Origin: Lachnospiraceae bacterium
GTDB taxonomy: Bacteria; Bacillota; Clostridia; Lachnospirales; Lachnospiraceae
Direction: 5' to 3'
Length of the DNA stretch: 41,624 nt
NCBI GenBank assembly: GCA_024405155.1
Contig: JAKSPC010000018.1
Span: forward strand, 1 to 41,624
The notes below the pieces were generated by a model. It did not search any database. It had not been told where the DNA came from and saw only the letters and a program-made list of their open reading frames with translations. Shown piece after piece: positions 24,375 to 33,421 of the stretch; the first letter of the stretch is position 1; each line of letters starts with the position of its first letter. A program made the position numbers and the translations under genes.

Positions 24375-25196
24375 TTATTTCTTCTTTACATATACCACCA
24401 CTACGTGTCTGTACGGCTCTTCGCCCTCTGACTTGGTGGTGACTTCCTTCTCGTCCTGCAGCGCGGAGTGGATGATCCTTCTCTCATAGGGATTCATGGG
24501 CTCCAGCACCATGGGCTTTCTGGTGCGCTTTACCTTGGATGCCATGTTGTGAGCCAGGGTCTCCAGCGCTTCTTTTCTTCTCTCACGGTAGTTTTCCGTG
24601 TCCAGCTTTACACGAACGTAATTCCTGCCGTGCTTGTTGATCACCTGACCGGTAAGGTACTGCAGGGAATCCAGGGTCTGGCCCCTCTTTCCGATGAGGA
24701 CGCCCATGTCATCGCCGGTAAGGTTTACATAGAGTTCTCCCATGAGCTCATCGTAAGCCGCCGTAATGTCCACGTTCATGTCCATACTGTCGAAAACGCC
24801 CTTTAGGAATTCGACTGCCTTCTTTTCCAGTTCTCCCATGTTTTCGGGAACGGGCTTCGGCTCGGTCTTTGCCGGCATCTCTTCCTTTACTTCCTGCTTA
24901 GCCTCTGCCCTCTTTTCCTTCTTCTGTACGGGAGCTTTCTTTTCCTTTGCGGGCTTCTTTTCGTTAAAGTCCGGCATGGGTTCCAGAGCGACTGCGTCGG
25001 AAAATGCTTTCACCGCTTCTTCCGCTTCCTTTACGCATGCCGCGATCACCCAGGGTCTTGCTCCGATACCCAGGATCCCGTTGGAACCCTGTTCCGTGAT
25101 CTCATAGTCAAGATCTTCCGAGATAACGCCAAGCTCCACGCAGGCCTTGGTAATGGCCTCGTCCAGAGTTTTGGCCGTAAATTCAGTTCTGTTCAT
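24375..25196 (-). CDS. jag: RNA-binding protein Jag/KhpB
   Basis: A 273-aa protein. The Jag_N domain (residues 1-55, [19 protein letters not shown]) is followed by a Lys/Glu/Pro-rich linker (about 75-130), a KH-type domain containing [17 protein letters not shown], and a C-terminal R3H domain ([13 protein letters not shown]). Such proteins bind RNA and affect cell division and elongation in Firmicutes. It lies 14 nt downstream of yidC in the ancestral yidC-jag order. Confidence 0.94.
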   Translation of the reverse strand: MNRTEFTAKTLDEAITKACVELGVISEDLDYEITEQGSNGILGIGARPWVIAACVKEAEEAVKAFSDAVALEPMPDFNEKKPAKEKKAPVQKKEKRAEAKQEVKEEMPAKTEPKPVPENMGELEKKAVEFLKGVFDSMDMNVDITAAYDELMGELYVNLTGDDMGVLIGKRGQTLDSLQYLTGQVINKHGRNYVRVKLDTENYRERRKEALETLAHNMASKVKRTRKPMVLEPMNPYERRIIHSALQDEKEVTTKSEGEEPYRHVVVVYVKKK

Positions 25197-25210
25197 GTGA
25201 GTTTTCCTCT

Positions 25211-26488
25211 TTATTTCTTCTTATTATTCTTTTCGTTATACTGCTGGACCATTCTCGCTCTGTCGGCGATGGAGCTGGTCTTGTAGTAGCTGTTGGCCTC
25301 TTCTCTCAGAGCGTTGGTCTTTGCCACGGCTTCGTCTCTCTTTGCCTGGAGCTTGCTCATCTTCTGCTGCATCTTCTTGTAGTTATCCTCCGCGCTTTTT
25401 GCACTAACGGGAGGAAGACCCTTCTTTGCGCGCTTCGCGTTGGTCTTTTCCAGATTCTTTTCGATGAGGGCATTCACGTCCATCTTTTCCATCTTCTTAT
25501 TGATGAAGAGCTGCTGAACAGTGGATACCACGGACTGTGCGATCCAGTAAACGCCGATGCCGGATGCGAAGGAGAAGCAGAATACTACGGACATGATGGG
25601 CATCATGTAGTTCATGGTGTTCATCACGCCCTGGGTGGTCTTCTGGGTGTCGTCCTGCTCGGTGGGAACTGTGGACTTGGGCGGCTGGTTCTGTGCGGAC
25701 ATGATCTTGGTCGCCACGTACTGGGAAAGTCCCGCAAGAATGGGAATGATCCATGCCTTCCAGTTGGTAAGGCCGTAGGACATGGGCGTTGCCGCCAGGT
25801 CAAGACCCAGGAAATTGTTCATCTGCGTGATCTGGGGAAGTACCTGATCGATCACGGCTGCCGCCTGGCTGAAGGCGTTCTTGAATGCTGCCCACTGATC
25901 TGCGGAAAGCTTGTTGAGAACGTTTACGATCTCTCCCACCGTCGTCACTTCCTTGCCGGAAATGCGAGCCTGGGAAAGGAGATTCGTCAGTTCATTGTTG
26001 GCAATAAACGCGTTGAATGCCGGAATTGCCGCCTCACCGCCGATGGCGTCCACGATCTTCATGAAAACGGCCTTTACGCTGGGAACGTATTCCGGGATGT
26101 TGATGATCACTCTGTACAGTCCGAAAATGATGGGGAACTGAATGAGCAGCGGCAGGCATCCGGATGCCATGCTGGTGCCGTATTTCTCATAAACGGCCTT
26201 GATCTCCGCCTGCTGCATCATCATGGCCTGCTGGTCATTTTCTTTTCCCTTGTACTTTGCCTGGATCGCGCTGATCTCCGGCTGAAGGACGGACTGAAGT
26301 TTCTGGCTCTTTGACTGCTTTAAGGTAAGCGGGTAAAGGAGCATTTTTGTTACGATGGTGAAAATAATGATGCAAAGTCCGATATTGGGGATGCCGATGG
26401 CGCTTACCCCCCTGAATATCAGATCCATGATGATGCCGAAAAACTTGGCAAGCCATGTGATGGGATTTAAATCAACGAACAGTAACAA
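25211..26488 (-). CDS. yidC: Membrane protein insertase YidC
   Basis: A 425-aa insertase for Sec-dependent and Sec-independent membrane proteins. Family sequences include LYPLTLKQSKSQKLQ, the GCLPLLIQFPIIFGLYRVI segment and a late QQLFINKKM. The start is a TTG, with AGGAGG 9 nt upstream. Gram-positive YidC1 proteins are usually about 260-290 aa; here a polar insertion of about 100 residues (roughly 125-225) lies outside the membrane, and a long basic coiled C-terminal tail is present. The N-terminus has no lipobox. Confidence 0.95.
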   Translation of the reverse strand: MLLFVDLNPITWLAKFFGIIMDLIFRGVSAIGIPNIGLCIIIFTIVTKMLLYPLTLKQSKSQKLQSVLQPEISAIQAKYKGKENDQQAMMMQQAEIKAVYEKYGTSMASGCLPLLIQFPIIFGLYRVIINIPEYVPSVKAVFMKIVDAIGGEAAIPAFNAFIANNELTNLLSQARISGKEVTTVGEIVNVLNKLSADQWAAFKNAFSQAAAVIDQVLPQITQMNNFLGLDLAATPMSYGLTNWKAWIIPILAGLSQYVATKIMSAQNQPPKSTVPTEQDDTQKTTQGVMNTMNYMMPIMSVVFCFSFASGIGVYWIAQSVVSTVQQLFINKKMEKMDVNALIEKNLEKTNAKRAKKGLPPVSAKSAEDNYKKMQQKMSKLQAKRDEAVAKTNALREEANSYYKTSSIADRARMVQQYNEKNNKKK

Positions 26489-26520
26489 TTGGATATACCT
26501 CCTGATCTGTGGTCAAAACG

Positions 26521-26760
26521 TTACGGGACCGGGTCATAACCGCCTTTGGCAAACGGATTGCATCTGAGGATGCGCCGCGCTGCCAGCAAACTTCCTTTTA
26601 CCGCGCCGTACTTTTTTACTGCCTGGAGGGCGTACTCCGAGCACGTAGGCGTGTACCTGCAATGAGGGCCGGATAAGGGACTGATATATTTTTTATATGC
26701 TCTGATCCCGGCAAGCAAAATTTTTGCTGCGGGTCCGATGCTCTCATTTCGATTCTTCAT
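26521..26760 (-). CDS. yidD: Membrane protein insertion efficiency factor YidD
   Basis: A 79-aa protein. It contains [20 protein letters not shown], the hallmark of YidD with its two conserved cysteines (HCRYTPTC), then [11 protein letters not shown] and [13 protein letters not shown]. An amphipathic N-terminal helix anchors it peripherally to the membrane. Its ATG overlaps the rnpA stop by 4 nt, and yidC follows. Confidence 0.96.
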   Translation of the reverse strand: MKNRNESIGPAAKILLAGIRAYKKYISPLSGPHCRYTPTCSEYALQAVKKYGAVKGSLLAARRILRCNPFAKGGYDPVP

Positions 26761-27089
26761 ATCAATTTATGACCCGAAAGAAGCTTGTAATAATCTTCCA
26801 GAAGATCGTCAAAAGAAGCTTCCTTCACTTTTTTCCCTGCTACGACGACGATATCTTTTCCCTGTACAGTTTCCGAATTGAATTTTCTGAAGATCTCCCG
26901 CATCCTTCTGGCGAAAGTATGCCGTACCACGGAATTTCCTTCTCTGTGACTGATACTGATGCCAAGACGGTTCTTTTCCGTCCCGTTGTCAGATATGTAC
27001 ATACAAAGATTACGGAACGCCCTTTTCCGGCCTTCCTTATATACTGTTCTGTATTCCGTGTTTTTTTTAAGCGACGGGAAGTTCTTCAC
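26757..27089 (-). CDS. rnpA: Ribonuclease P protein component
   Basis: A 110-aa basic protein that assists RNase P RNA in tRNA 5' maturation. The GTG start (27087-27089) is chosen because the homology begins there ([17 protein letters not shown]); upstream codons belong to the rpmH terminator region. The RNR-type signature appears as [15 protein letters not shown] (residues about 62-76), where most RnpA proteins read AVKRNRIKRLLRE, so it is divergent there. There is no clear SD, and a terminator lies just upstream, so expression is probably kept low. Confidence 0.92.
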   Translation of the reverse strand: MKNFPSLKKNTEYRTVYKEGRKRAFRNLCMYISDNGTEKNRLGISISHREGNSVVRHTFARRMREIFRKFNSETVQGKDIVVVAGKKVKEASFDDLLEDYYKLLSGHKLI

Positions 27090-27094
27090 TTTAC

Positions 27095-27122
27095 TGAAAA
27101 AGAAAGCCCGCCAAAAGCGGGC
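27095..27122 (-). terminator. Intrinsic terminator/attenuator between rpmH and rnpA
   Basis: On the minus strand GCCCGC, a 5-nt loop and GCGGGC are followed by TTTCTTTTT. It ends 6 nt before the rnpA GTG. Partial read-through would give much more rpmH than rnpA mRNA. Confidence 0.8.
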
Positions 27123-27134
27123 CTTCAAAGTTCA

Positions 27135-27269
27135 TCAGACTGTAAGTTTCGCTCTACCCTTAGCTCTTCTGGCTGCCAGGACTTTTCTTCCGCCTGCGCT
27201 GCTCATTCTGGCTCTGAAACCATGAACCTTAGCTCTCTGCCTTGTCTTGGGCTGTAATGTCATTTTCAT
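27135..27269 (-). CDS. rpmH: Large-subunit ribosomal protein bL34
   Basis: A 44-aa protein, [12 protein letters not shown]... with KVHGFRARM and [14 protein letters not shown], the standard bL34 sequence. The SD AGGAGGTG lies 8 nt before the ATG. It is the first gene of the rpmH-rnpA-yidD-yidC-jag-mnmG transcript and lies next to oriC. Confidence 0.98.
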   Translation of the reverse strand: MKMTLQPKTRQRAKVHGFRARMSSAGGRKVLAARRAKGRAKLTV

Positions 27270-27322
27270 GATTCGTTCACCTCCTGTTCTTAATATTCTG
27301 TACCGAAAAAGCGTCGGCTATC

Positions 27323-27352
27323 ATTATATAGAAAAATGGAGAAAAGTGTCAA
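27323..27352 (-). promoter_or_regulatory. rpmH promoter
   Basis: The minus strand has TTGACA (27347-27352), an 18-nt spacer and TATAAT (27323-27328), 54 nt before the rpmH start. Confidence 0.8.
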
Positions 27353-27369
27353 CCGAAATATGAAAGATA

Positions 27370-27460
27370 TTGTATTTTGTGGATAAGTAGGGTGTTTTGA
27401 TTTACATAATTAACATTTTTATGTAAATTGTTAATAAAGGCCACCTGTTATCAACAAATT
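27370..27460. other. oriC: oriC part 1: DnaA boxes between rpmH and dnaA
   Basis: An AT-rich region with a perfect DnaA box TGTGGATAA (27378-27386, reverse orientation) and a near-consensus TTATCAACA (27448-27456) just upstream of the dnaA -35. With the cluster after dnaA this forms a bipartite origin of the Bacillus type. The second box is well placed for DnaA autoregulation. Confidence 0.7.
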
Positions 27461-27462
27461 TC

Positions 27463-27491
27463 TTGAAGAAACCTCCGTTTTGCGGTACAAT
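27463..27491 (+). promoter_or_regulatory. dnaA promoter
   Basis: TTGAAG (27463-27468), a 17-nt spacer and TACAAT (27486-27491). The DnaA box at 27448-27456 abuts the -35. Confidence 0.65.
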
Positions 27492-27518
27492 GTGTCATGG
27501 AAAAATGTGTTTTTATCT

Positions 27519-27538
27519 GCAGATCGTTTCGGATCTGC
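27519..27538 (+). promoter_or_regulatory. Hairpin in the dnaA 5' leader
   Basis: GCAGATC (27519-27525), a 6-nt loop and GATCTGC (27532-27538) lie 28 nt before the dnaA ATG. The following AT-rich stretch has no evident SD, so leader structure may matter for dnaA translation. Confidence 0.45.
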
Positions 27539-27565
27539 TGGTTTCTAACTGACTAAATGTAAAAA

Positions 27566-28945
27566 ATGGCCGATATCATCAAAGAAAAATGGAATGACAT
27601 CCTGGATTTCATGAAGAGTGAGTTTGAGATGACGGAAGTCTCTTTCAACACTTTCCTTCTTCCCATGAAACCTTTAAAGCGGGACGGCAGCAATTACGTG
27701 ATCATTGCCACCAAAAATCCCGCCATCATCGGGATCGTAAAAAAGAAGTTCGAAAACCTTCTTCCCGTTGCCATTCACTCCATCACCGGAGAGGAAGTGA
27801 CTCCCGTTTTCATTCTGGAAGAGGAAGCGGAAAATTTTTCCTCCGGACAGAAGGCAGAGGCCGCGGTCGATCCCTATCTGGAGGCTGTCAGAAATTCCAA
27901 TCTGAATCCCAAATATACCTTTGATTCCTTCGTCAGCGGAAAGTCCAACGAACTGGCCCATGCCGCTGCTCTTGCCGTGGCGGAAAATCCGGGCAGCGAT
28001 TATAAGATCCTTTACATCTACGGCGGCGTAGGTCTGGGAAAGACCCACCTGATGCAGGCCATCGGTCACTATATATTAAAGAAGGATCCGAAACAGAAGA
28101 TCCTTTACGTTTCCAGCGAGACTTTCATCAACGATTACATCGAATCCATGGTGAAAAACAAAAACGGTGAGATGAATCCGGTAAAGTTCCGTGAAAAATA
28201 CAGAAAAGAACCGGACGTCCTTCTGATCGACGACATTCAGTTCATTGCCGGAAAGGAAGGAACCCAGGAGGAATTCTTCCATACTTTTAATGAGCTTTAT
28301 GACCATAATAAACAGATCGTCATCACTTCCGACAAATCTCCCAAGGAGATCAACAACCTGGAAGACAGGATCCGTTCCCGTTTTGAGGGAGGACTGGTGG
28401 TAGATATCCAGGCGCCGGATTTTGAGACCAGAATGGCCATCCTAAGGAAAAAGGAAGAGATCGAAGGCTTCAACATCGACGATGAAGTGATCAAATACAT
28501 TGCCGATAACATCAAATCCAACATCCGAACGCTGGAAGGAGCCCTGCAGAAGCTCATCCTCAAGTCCAAACTTACCAAAACTCCCATCAACGTGGACATG
28601 GCTAAGGAAAACTTAAAGGACATGATCGGAGGAACTTCCGAAAAGGAGGCAGTGACGCCGCAGAAGATCATTTCCATCGTGGCGGAACATTTCGGCATCA
28701 CCGAAAAGGAACTGATCTCCACCAGAAGGAACAGCGAGATCGCTTTTCCCAGACAGATCGCCATGTATCTGTGTTGTGAAAAAACGGAAGCCGTACAGCA
28801 GTCCATCGGAGACGCGCTGGGAGGAAGAGATCACAGTACCATCGTTTACGGCAGAGACAAGATCGCGGAAGAGCTGAAAGAGAACCAGCAGCTGAGAGTG
28901 ACCATCGATGCCTTAAACAAGAAGATCGATAATCTCTGTGGATAA
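27566..28945 (+). CDS. dnaA: Chromosomal replication initiator DnaA
   Basis: A 459-aa AAA+ initiator. Domain I (residues 1-80) contacts the helicase loader. The AAA+ core follows, starting around NPKYTFDSFV, with Walker A GGVGLGKTHLMQAIG (about residue 155) and Walker B LLIDDIQFIAG. Domain IV ends with the DnaA-box-reading signature GGRDHSTIVYGRDKI. The last codons (TGT GGA TAA) themselves form a DnaA box. Length and all motifs are normal. No good SD precedes the ATG. Confidence 0.98.
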   Translation: MADIIKEKWNDILDFMKSEFEMTEVSFNTFLLPMKPLKRDGSNYVIIATKNPAIIGIVKKKFENLLPVAIHSITGEEVTPVFILEEEAENFSSGQKAEAAVDPYLEAVRNSNLNPKYTFDSFVSGKSNELAHAAALAVAENPGSDYKILYIYGGVGLGKTHLMQAIGHYILKKDPKQKILYVSSETFINDYIESMVKNKNGEMNPVKFREKYRKEPDVLLIDDIQFIAGKEGTQEEFFHTFNELYDHNKQIVITSDKSPKEINNLEDRIRSRFEGGLVVDIQAPDFETRMAILRKKEEIEGFNIDDEVIKYIADNIKSNIRTLEGALQKLILKSKLTKTPINVDMAKENLKDMIGGTSEKEAVTPQKIISIVAEHFGITEKELISTRRNSEIAFPRQIAMYLCCEKTEAVQQSIGDALGGRDHSTIVYGRDKIAEELKENQQLRVTIDALNKKIDNLCG

Positions 28946-29175
28946 GCTGTGAATAAGTCAGTGAATATCCTGTGGATACAAAGTGAGCAACTTTTTTATG
29001 GAAACCCCTTGTTTTTCTTTAAAAAAGTTATCCCTCTCCTTCCCGGGAAATCCACTTTCCGTAAACAGGTTTCATCACTTTCTTTCCACAGAAAAAAACA
29101 AGGAAAATAAGGGATAACATCCATAATTCACAAATCCACAGCACCTACTGATACTACTACTGAAAATTATAAAAT
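28937..29175. other. oriC: oriC part 2: DnaA-box cluster, DnaA-trios and AT-rich unwinding region
   Basis: DnaA boxes: TGTGGATAA (28937-28945, overlapping the dnaA stop), TGTGAATAA (28948-28956), TGTGGATAC (28971-28979), then abutting forward TAATTCACA (29124-29132) and AAATCCACA (29132-29140). An inverted pair GTTATCCCT (29027-29035) and AGGGATAAC (29110-29118) lies between. After the last box comes CTACTGATACTACTACTGA (29145-29163), matching the DnaA-trio pattern (3'-GAT repeats on the other strand), then AT-rich TTATAAAATATAAAG. This is the Bacillus-type basal unwinding layout. Confidence 0.8.
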
Positions 29176-29199
29176 ATAAAGAATGCGGGGAGACGAATC

Positions 29200-30327
29200 A
29201 TGAAAATAAGATCTACGAAACAGCAGCTTCTGAATGCTGTCAACATTGCGGGAAGAGCCGTAGCCGTAAAGACCACCATGCCCATTCTGGAATGCCTCCT
29301 TATCACGGCAGACAACATGGGTATCTCCATCATGGCCAATGACGGAGAAATGGCAGTGAATACCCTGATCCCTTCTGAAAAATGTGAAGTGGCGGAAGCC
29401 GGCACCATCGCCGTGGAAGCAAAGCTTTTAAGTGAGATCTTACGAAAGATCTCCTCTTCCGACGATGCGGAAGTCATTCTTTCCTCTGACGGAAACCTGG
29501 TGGAGATCTCCTCCGGCAAGGCAATGTTCCGCATTCAGGAAAAGGATCCCGTTCAGTTCCCGGAACTTCCTTCTGTCAATGAAAACGTAAAGGTCATCCT
29601 TTCCGAGTTTACCCTGAAAGAGATCGTAAGAGATACCATCTTTTCCATCTCTCTTAATGATTCCAACCGCATGATGACCGGTGAGCTCTTTGAGATCAAG
29701 GATAACGTACTTACGGTGATCGCGCTGGACGGTCATAGAGTTTCCATCAGGAATACTCCCCTTACCGCCTCTTACGATCACGTAAGGACCATCATTCCCG
29801 GAAAGACACTTTCCGAAGTGTCCAAGATCATTTCCGGTGACGCGGAAAAGAATGTGGTCATTTCTTTCGATCCCAATTACGTAAGTTTCCGTTTCGACGA
29901 GACTTTAATGCTTTCCCGCATCATCGACGGCGATTATTTCCGCATCGAATCCATGCTGACTTCCGATTACGATACGAAGATCACCGTGAACAAGAAAGAA
30001 TTCCTGGATGCCATTGAGCAGTCCACCGTTCTGATCCGTGAGAATGACAAAAAGCCTCTGGTACTGAAAATTGAAGAAGAAAAGCTTGGACTTCGCGTGA
30101 ATTCCCTGATCGGTTCTCTGGATGCCAGTCTTCCTGCGGAAAAGACCGGCGCGGATCTGATGATCGCCTTCAATCCGAAGTTCCTTCTGGATGCCTTAAG
30201 AGTCATCGATGAAGAGACAGTCACTCTTTATATGACCAATTCCAAGGCACCCTGCTTCATCCGTGATGAAAAAAAGACATATATTTATCTGATCCTTCCG
30301 GTGAATTTCAATCCTGCAGCGTACTGA
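29200..30327 (+). CDS. dnaN: DNA polymerase III beta subunit (sliding clamp)
   Basis: A 375-aa ring-forming clamp that tethers polymerase III to DNA. It has the three-domain beta-clamp pattern: the start KIRSTKQQLLNAVNIAGRAV, the KTTMPILECLL strand, and the C-terminal FNPKFLLDAL followed by ending YLILPVNF. Length is normal. The SD GGGGAGA precedes the ATG. recF starts 2 nt after its stop. Confidence 0.98.
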   Translation: MKIRSTKQQLLNAVNIAGRAVAVKTTMPILECLLITADNMGISIMANDGEMAVNTLIPSEKCEVAEAGTIAVEAKLLSEILRKISSSDDAEVILSSDGNLVEISSGKAMFRIQEKDPVQFPELPSVNENVKVILSEFTLKEIVRDTIFSISLNDSNRMMTGELFEIKDNVLTVIALDGHRVSIRNTPLTASYDHVRTIIPGKTLSEVSKIISGDAEKNVVISFDPNYVSFRFDETLMLSRIIDGDYFRIESMLTSDYDTKITVNKKEFLDAIEQSTVLIRENDKKPLVLKIEEEKLGLRVNSLIGSLDASLPAEKTGADLMIAFNPKFLLDALRVIDEETVTLYMTNSKAPCFIRDEKKTYIYLILPVNFNPAAY

Positions 30328-30329
30328 TC

Positions 30330-31430
30330 ATGGAACTTACCGGTCTGGAATTAAAAGATTTCAGAAATTATGAGGATCTGTCTTTGTCATTTGACAAAGG
30401 GACCAATATTTTCTATGGCGGAAATGCCCAGGGAAAGACAAATATCCTGGAAGCCATTTTTCTCGGCTGTACTTCCCGGTCCCACAGAAGTGTAAAAGAT
30501 AAGGAACTGATCCGTTTCGGCGCGCCGGAAGGTCACGTGAAGCTTCTGCTTAAAAAAAACGGTATCGATTACCGGATCGATCTTCATATAAAAAAGAACC
30601 GTTCCAAGGGAATTGCGGTAAACGGCGCGGCCTTAAGAAAAATGAGCGATCTTTTCGGCATCGCAAGAGTGATTTTCTTTTCTCCGGAAGATCTGTCTCT
30701 CATTAAAAACGGGCCGGCGGAACGCAGAAGGTTTCTGGATACGGAACTTTGCCAGATCGACAGGATCTATACCCATGATTTGATCTCCTACAACCGGGTG
30801 ATCGATCAGAAAAACAAACTGTTAAAGAAGATCTGTGAAAAAGGAAAGAAAACGGAAGAAGAAGCCGCGGTCCTTTCCATTTACAATGAACAGCTCTGTA
30901 AATACGGTGCGTCCATCATTGAGGCAAGGGACAGATTTATCCGCGACCTTTCCGTGATCGTAAAGGAAAAGCACAAAGAACTTACCGACGGCGCGGAAGA
31001 CCTTTCCATGACCTATGAGCCTGATGTAAAGGCAAAAGATCTGGAAAAAGAGATCCTTCTTTCCGCGGAACGAGAGGAAAGGATGGGCGCCGCCATGACG
31101 GGCCCCCACAGAGATGACATCTGCTTCAAGGTGAATGGGGTGGATCTCAGGCATTTCGGGTCTCAGGGGCAGCAGCGTACCGGCGCGCTTTCCCTGAAAC
31201 TTTCCGAGATCGCCCTTGTGGAGAATGCCACGGGGGAAAAGCCGGTGCTCCTTTTGGATGACGTACTTTCGGAGTTGGACAGAAAAAGGCAGGATATGCT
31301 GCTCTCCTCTCTCACCGGCGTTCAGGTATTCATAACCAGCACCGGTATCGACGATCTGATAGAGCGGCGTTTCCGGATGGACAGGATATTCTTTGTAGAT
31401 AAAAGAAAAGTAACAGACAGCGTAAGCTGA
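30330..31430 (+). CDS. recF: DNA replication/repair protein RecF
   Basis: A 366-aa SMC-like ATPase that helps load RecA at gaps. ELKDFRNYEDLSL, then Walker A GGNAQGKTNILEAI (residues about 31-44), the signature FGSQGQQRTGALSLKL, and Walker B VLLLDDVLSELD. It starts 2 nt after dnaN with no clear SD of its own, so translation is probably coupled to dnaN. The small S4-domain gene (yaaA) usually found between dnaN and recF is absent. Confidence 0.97.
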   Translation: MELTGLELKDFRNYEDLSLSFDKGTNIFYGGNAQGKTNILEAIFLGCTSRSHRSVKDKELIRFGAPEGHVKLLLKKNGIDYRIDLHIKKNRSKGIAVNGAALRKMSDLFGIARVIFFSPEDLSLIKNGPAERRRFLDTELCQIDRIYTHDLISYNRVIDQKNKLLKKICEKGKKTEEEAAVLSIYNEQLCKYGASIIEARDRFIRDLSVIVKEKHKELTDGAEDLSMTYEPDVKAKDLEKEILLSAEREERMGAAMTGPHRDDICFKVNGVDLRHFGSQGQQRTGALSLKLSEIALVENATGEKPVLLLDDVLSELDRKRQDMLLSSLTGVQVFITSTGIDDLIERRFRMDRIFFVDKRKVTDSVS

Positions 31431-31453
31431 TGGTTTTTGCATTTTTGGAGTAA

Positions 31454-33409
<1,956 letters not shown>

Positions 33410-33421
33410 TGAGGATAAGTA

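Noticed and set aside
28999-29105. Large hairpin between CTTGTTTTTC and GAAAAAAACAAG in oriC
   Set aside because: Element order in the two halves is not mirror-consistent with the GTTATCCCT pair, so one continuous stem cannot form; AT-rich chance pairing is likely.
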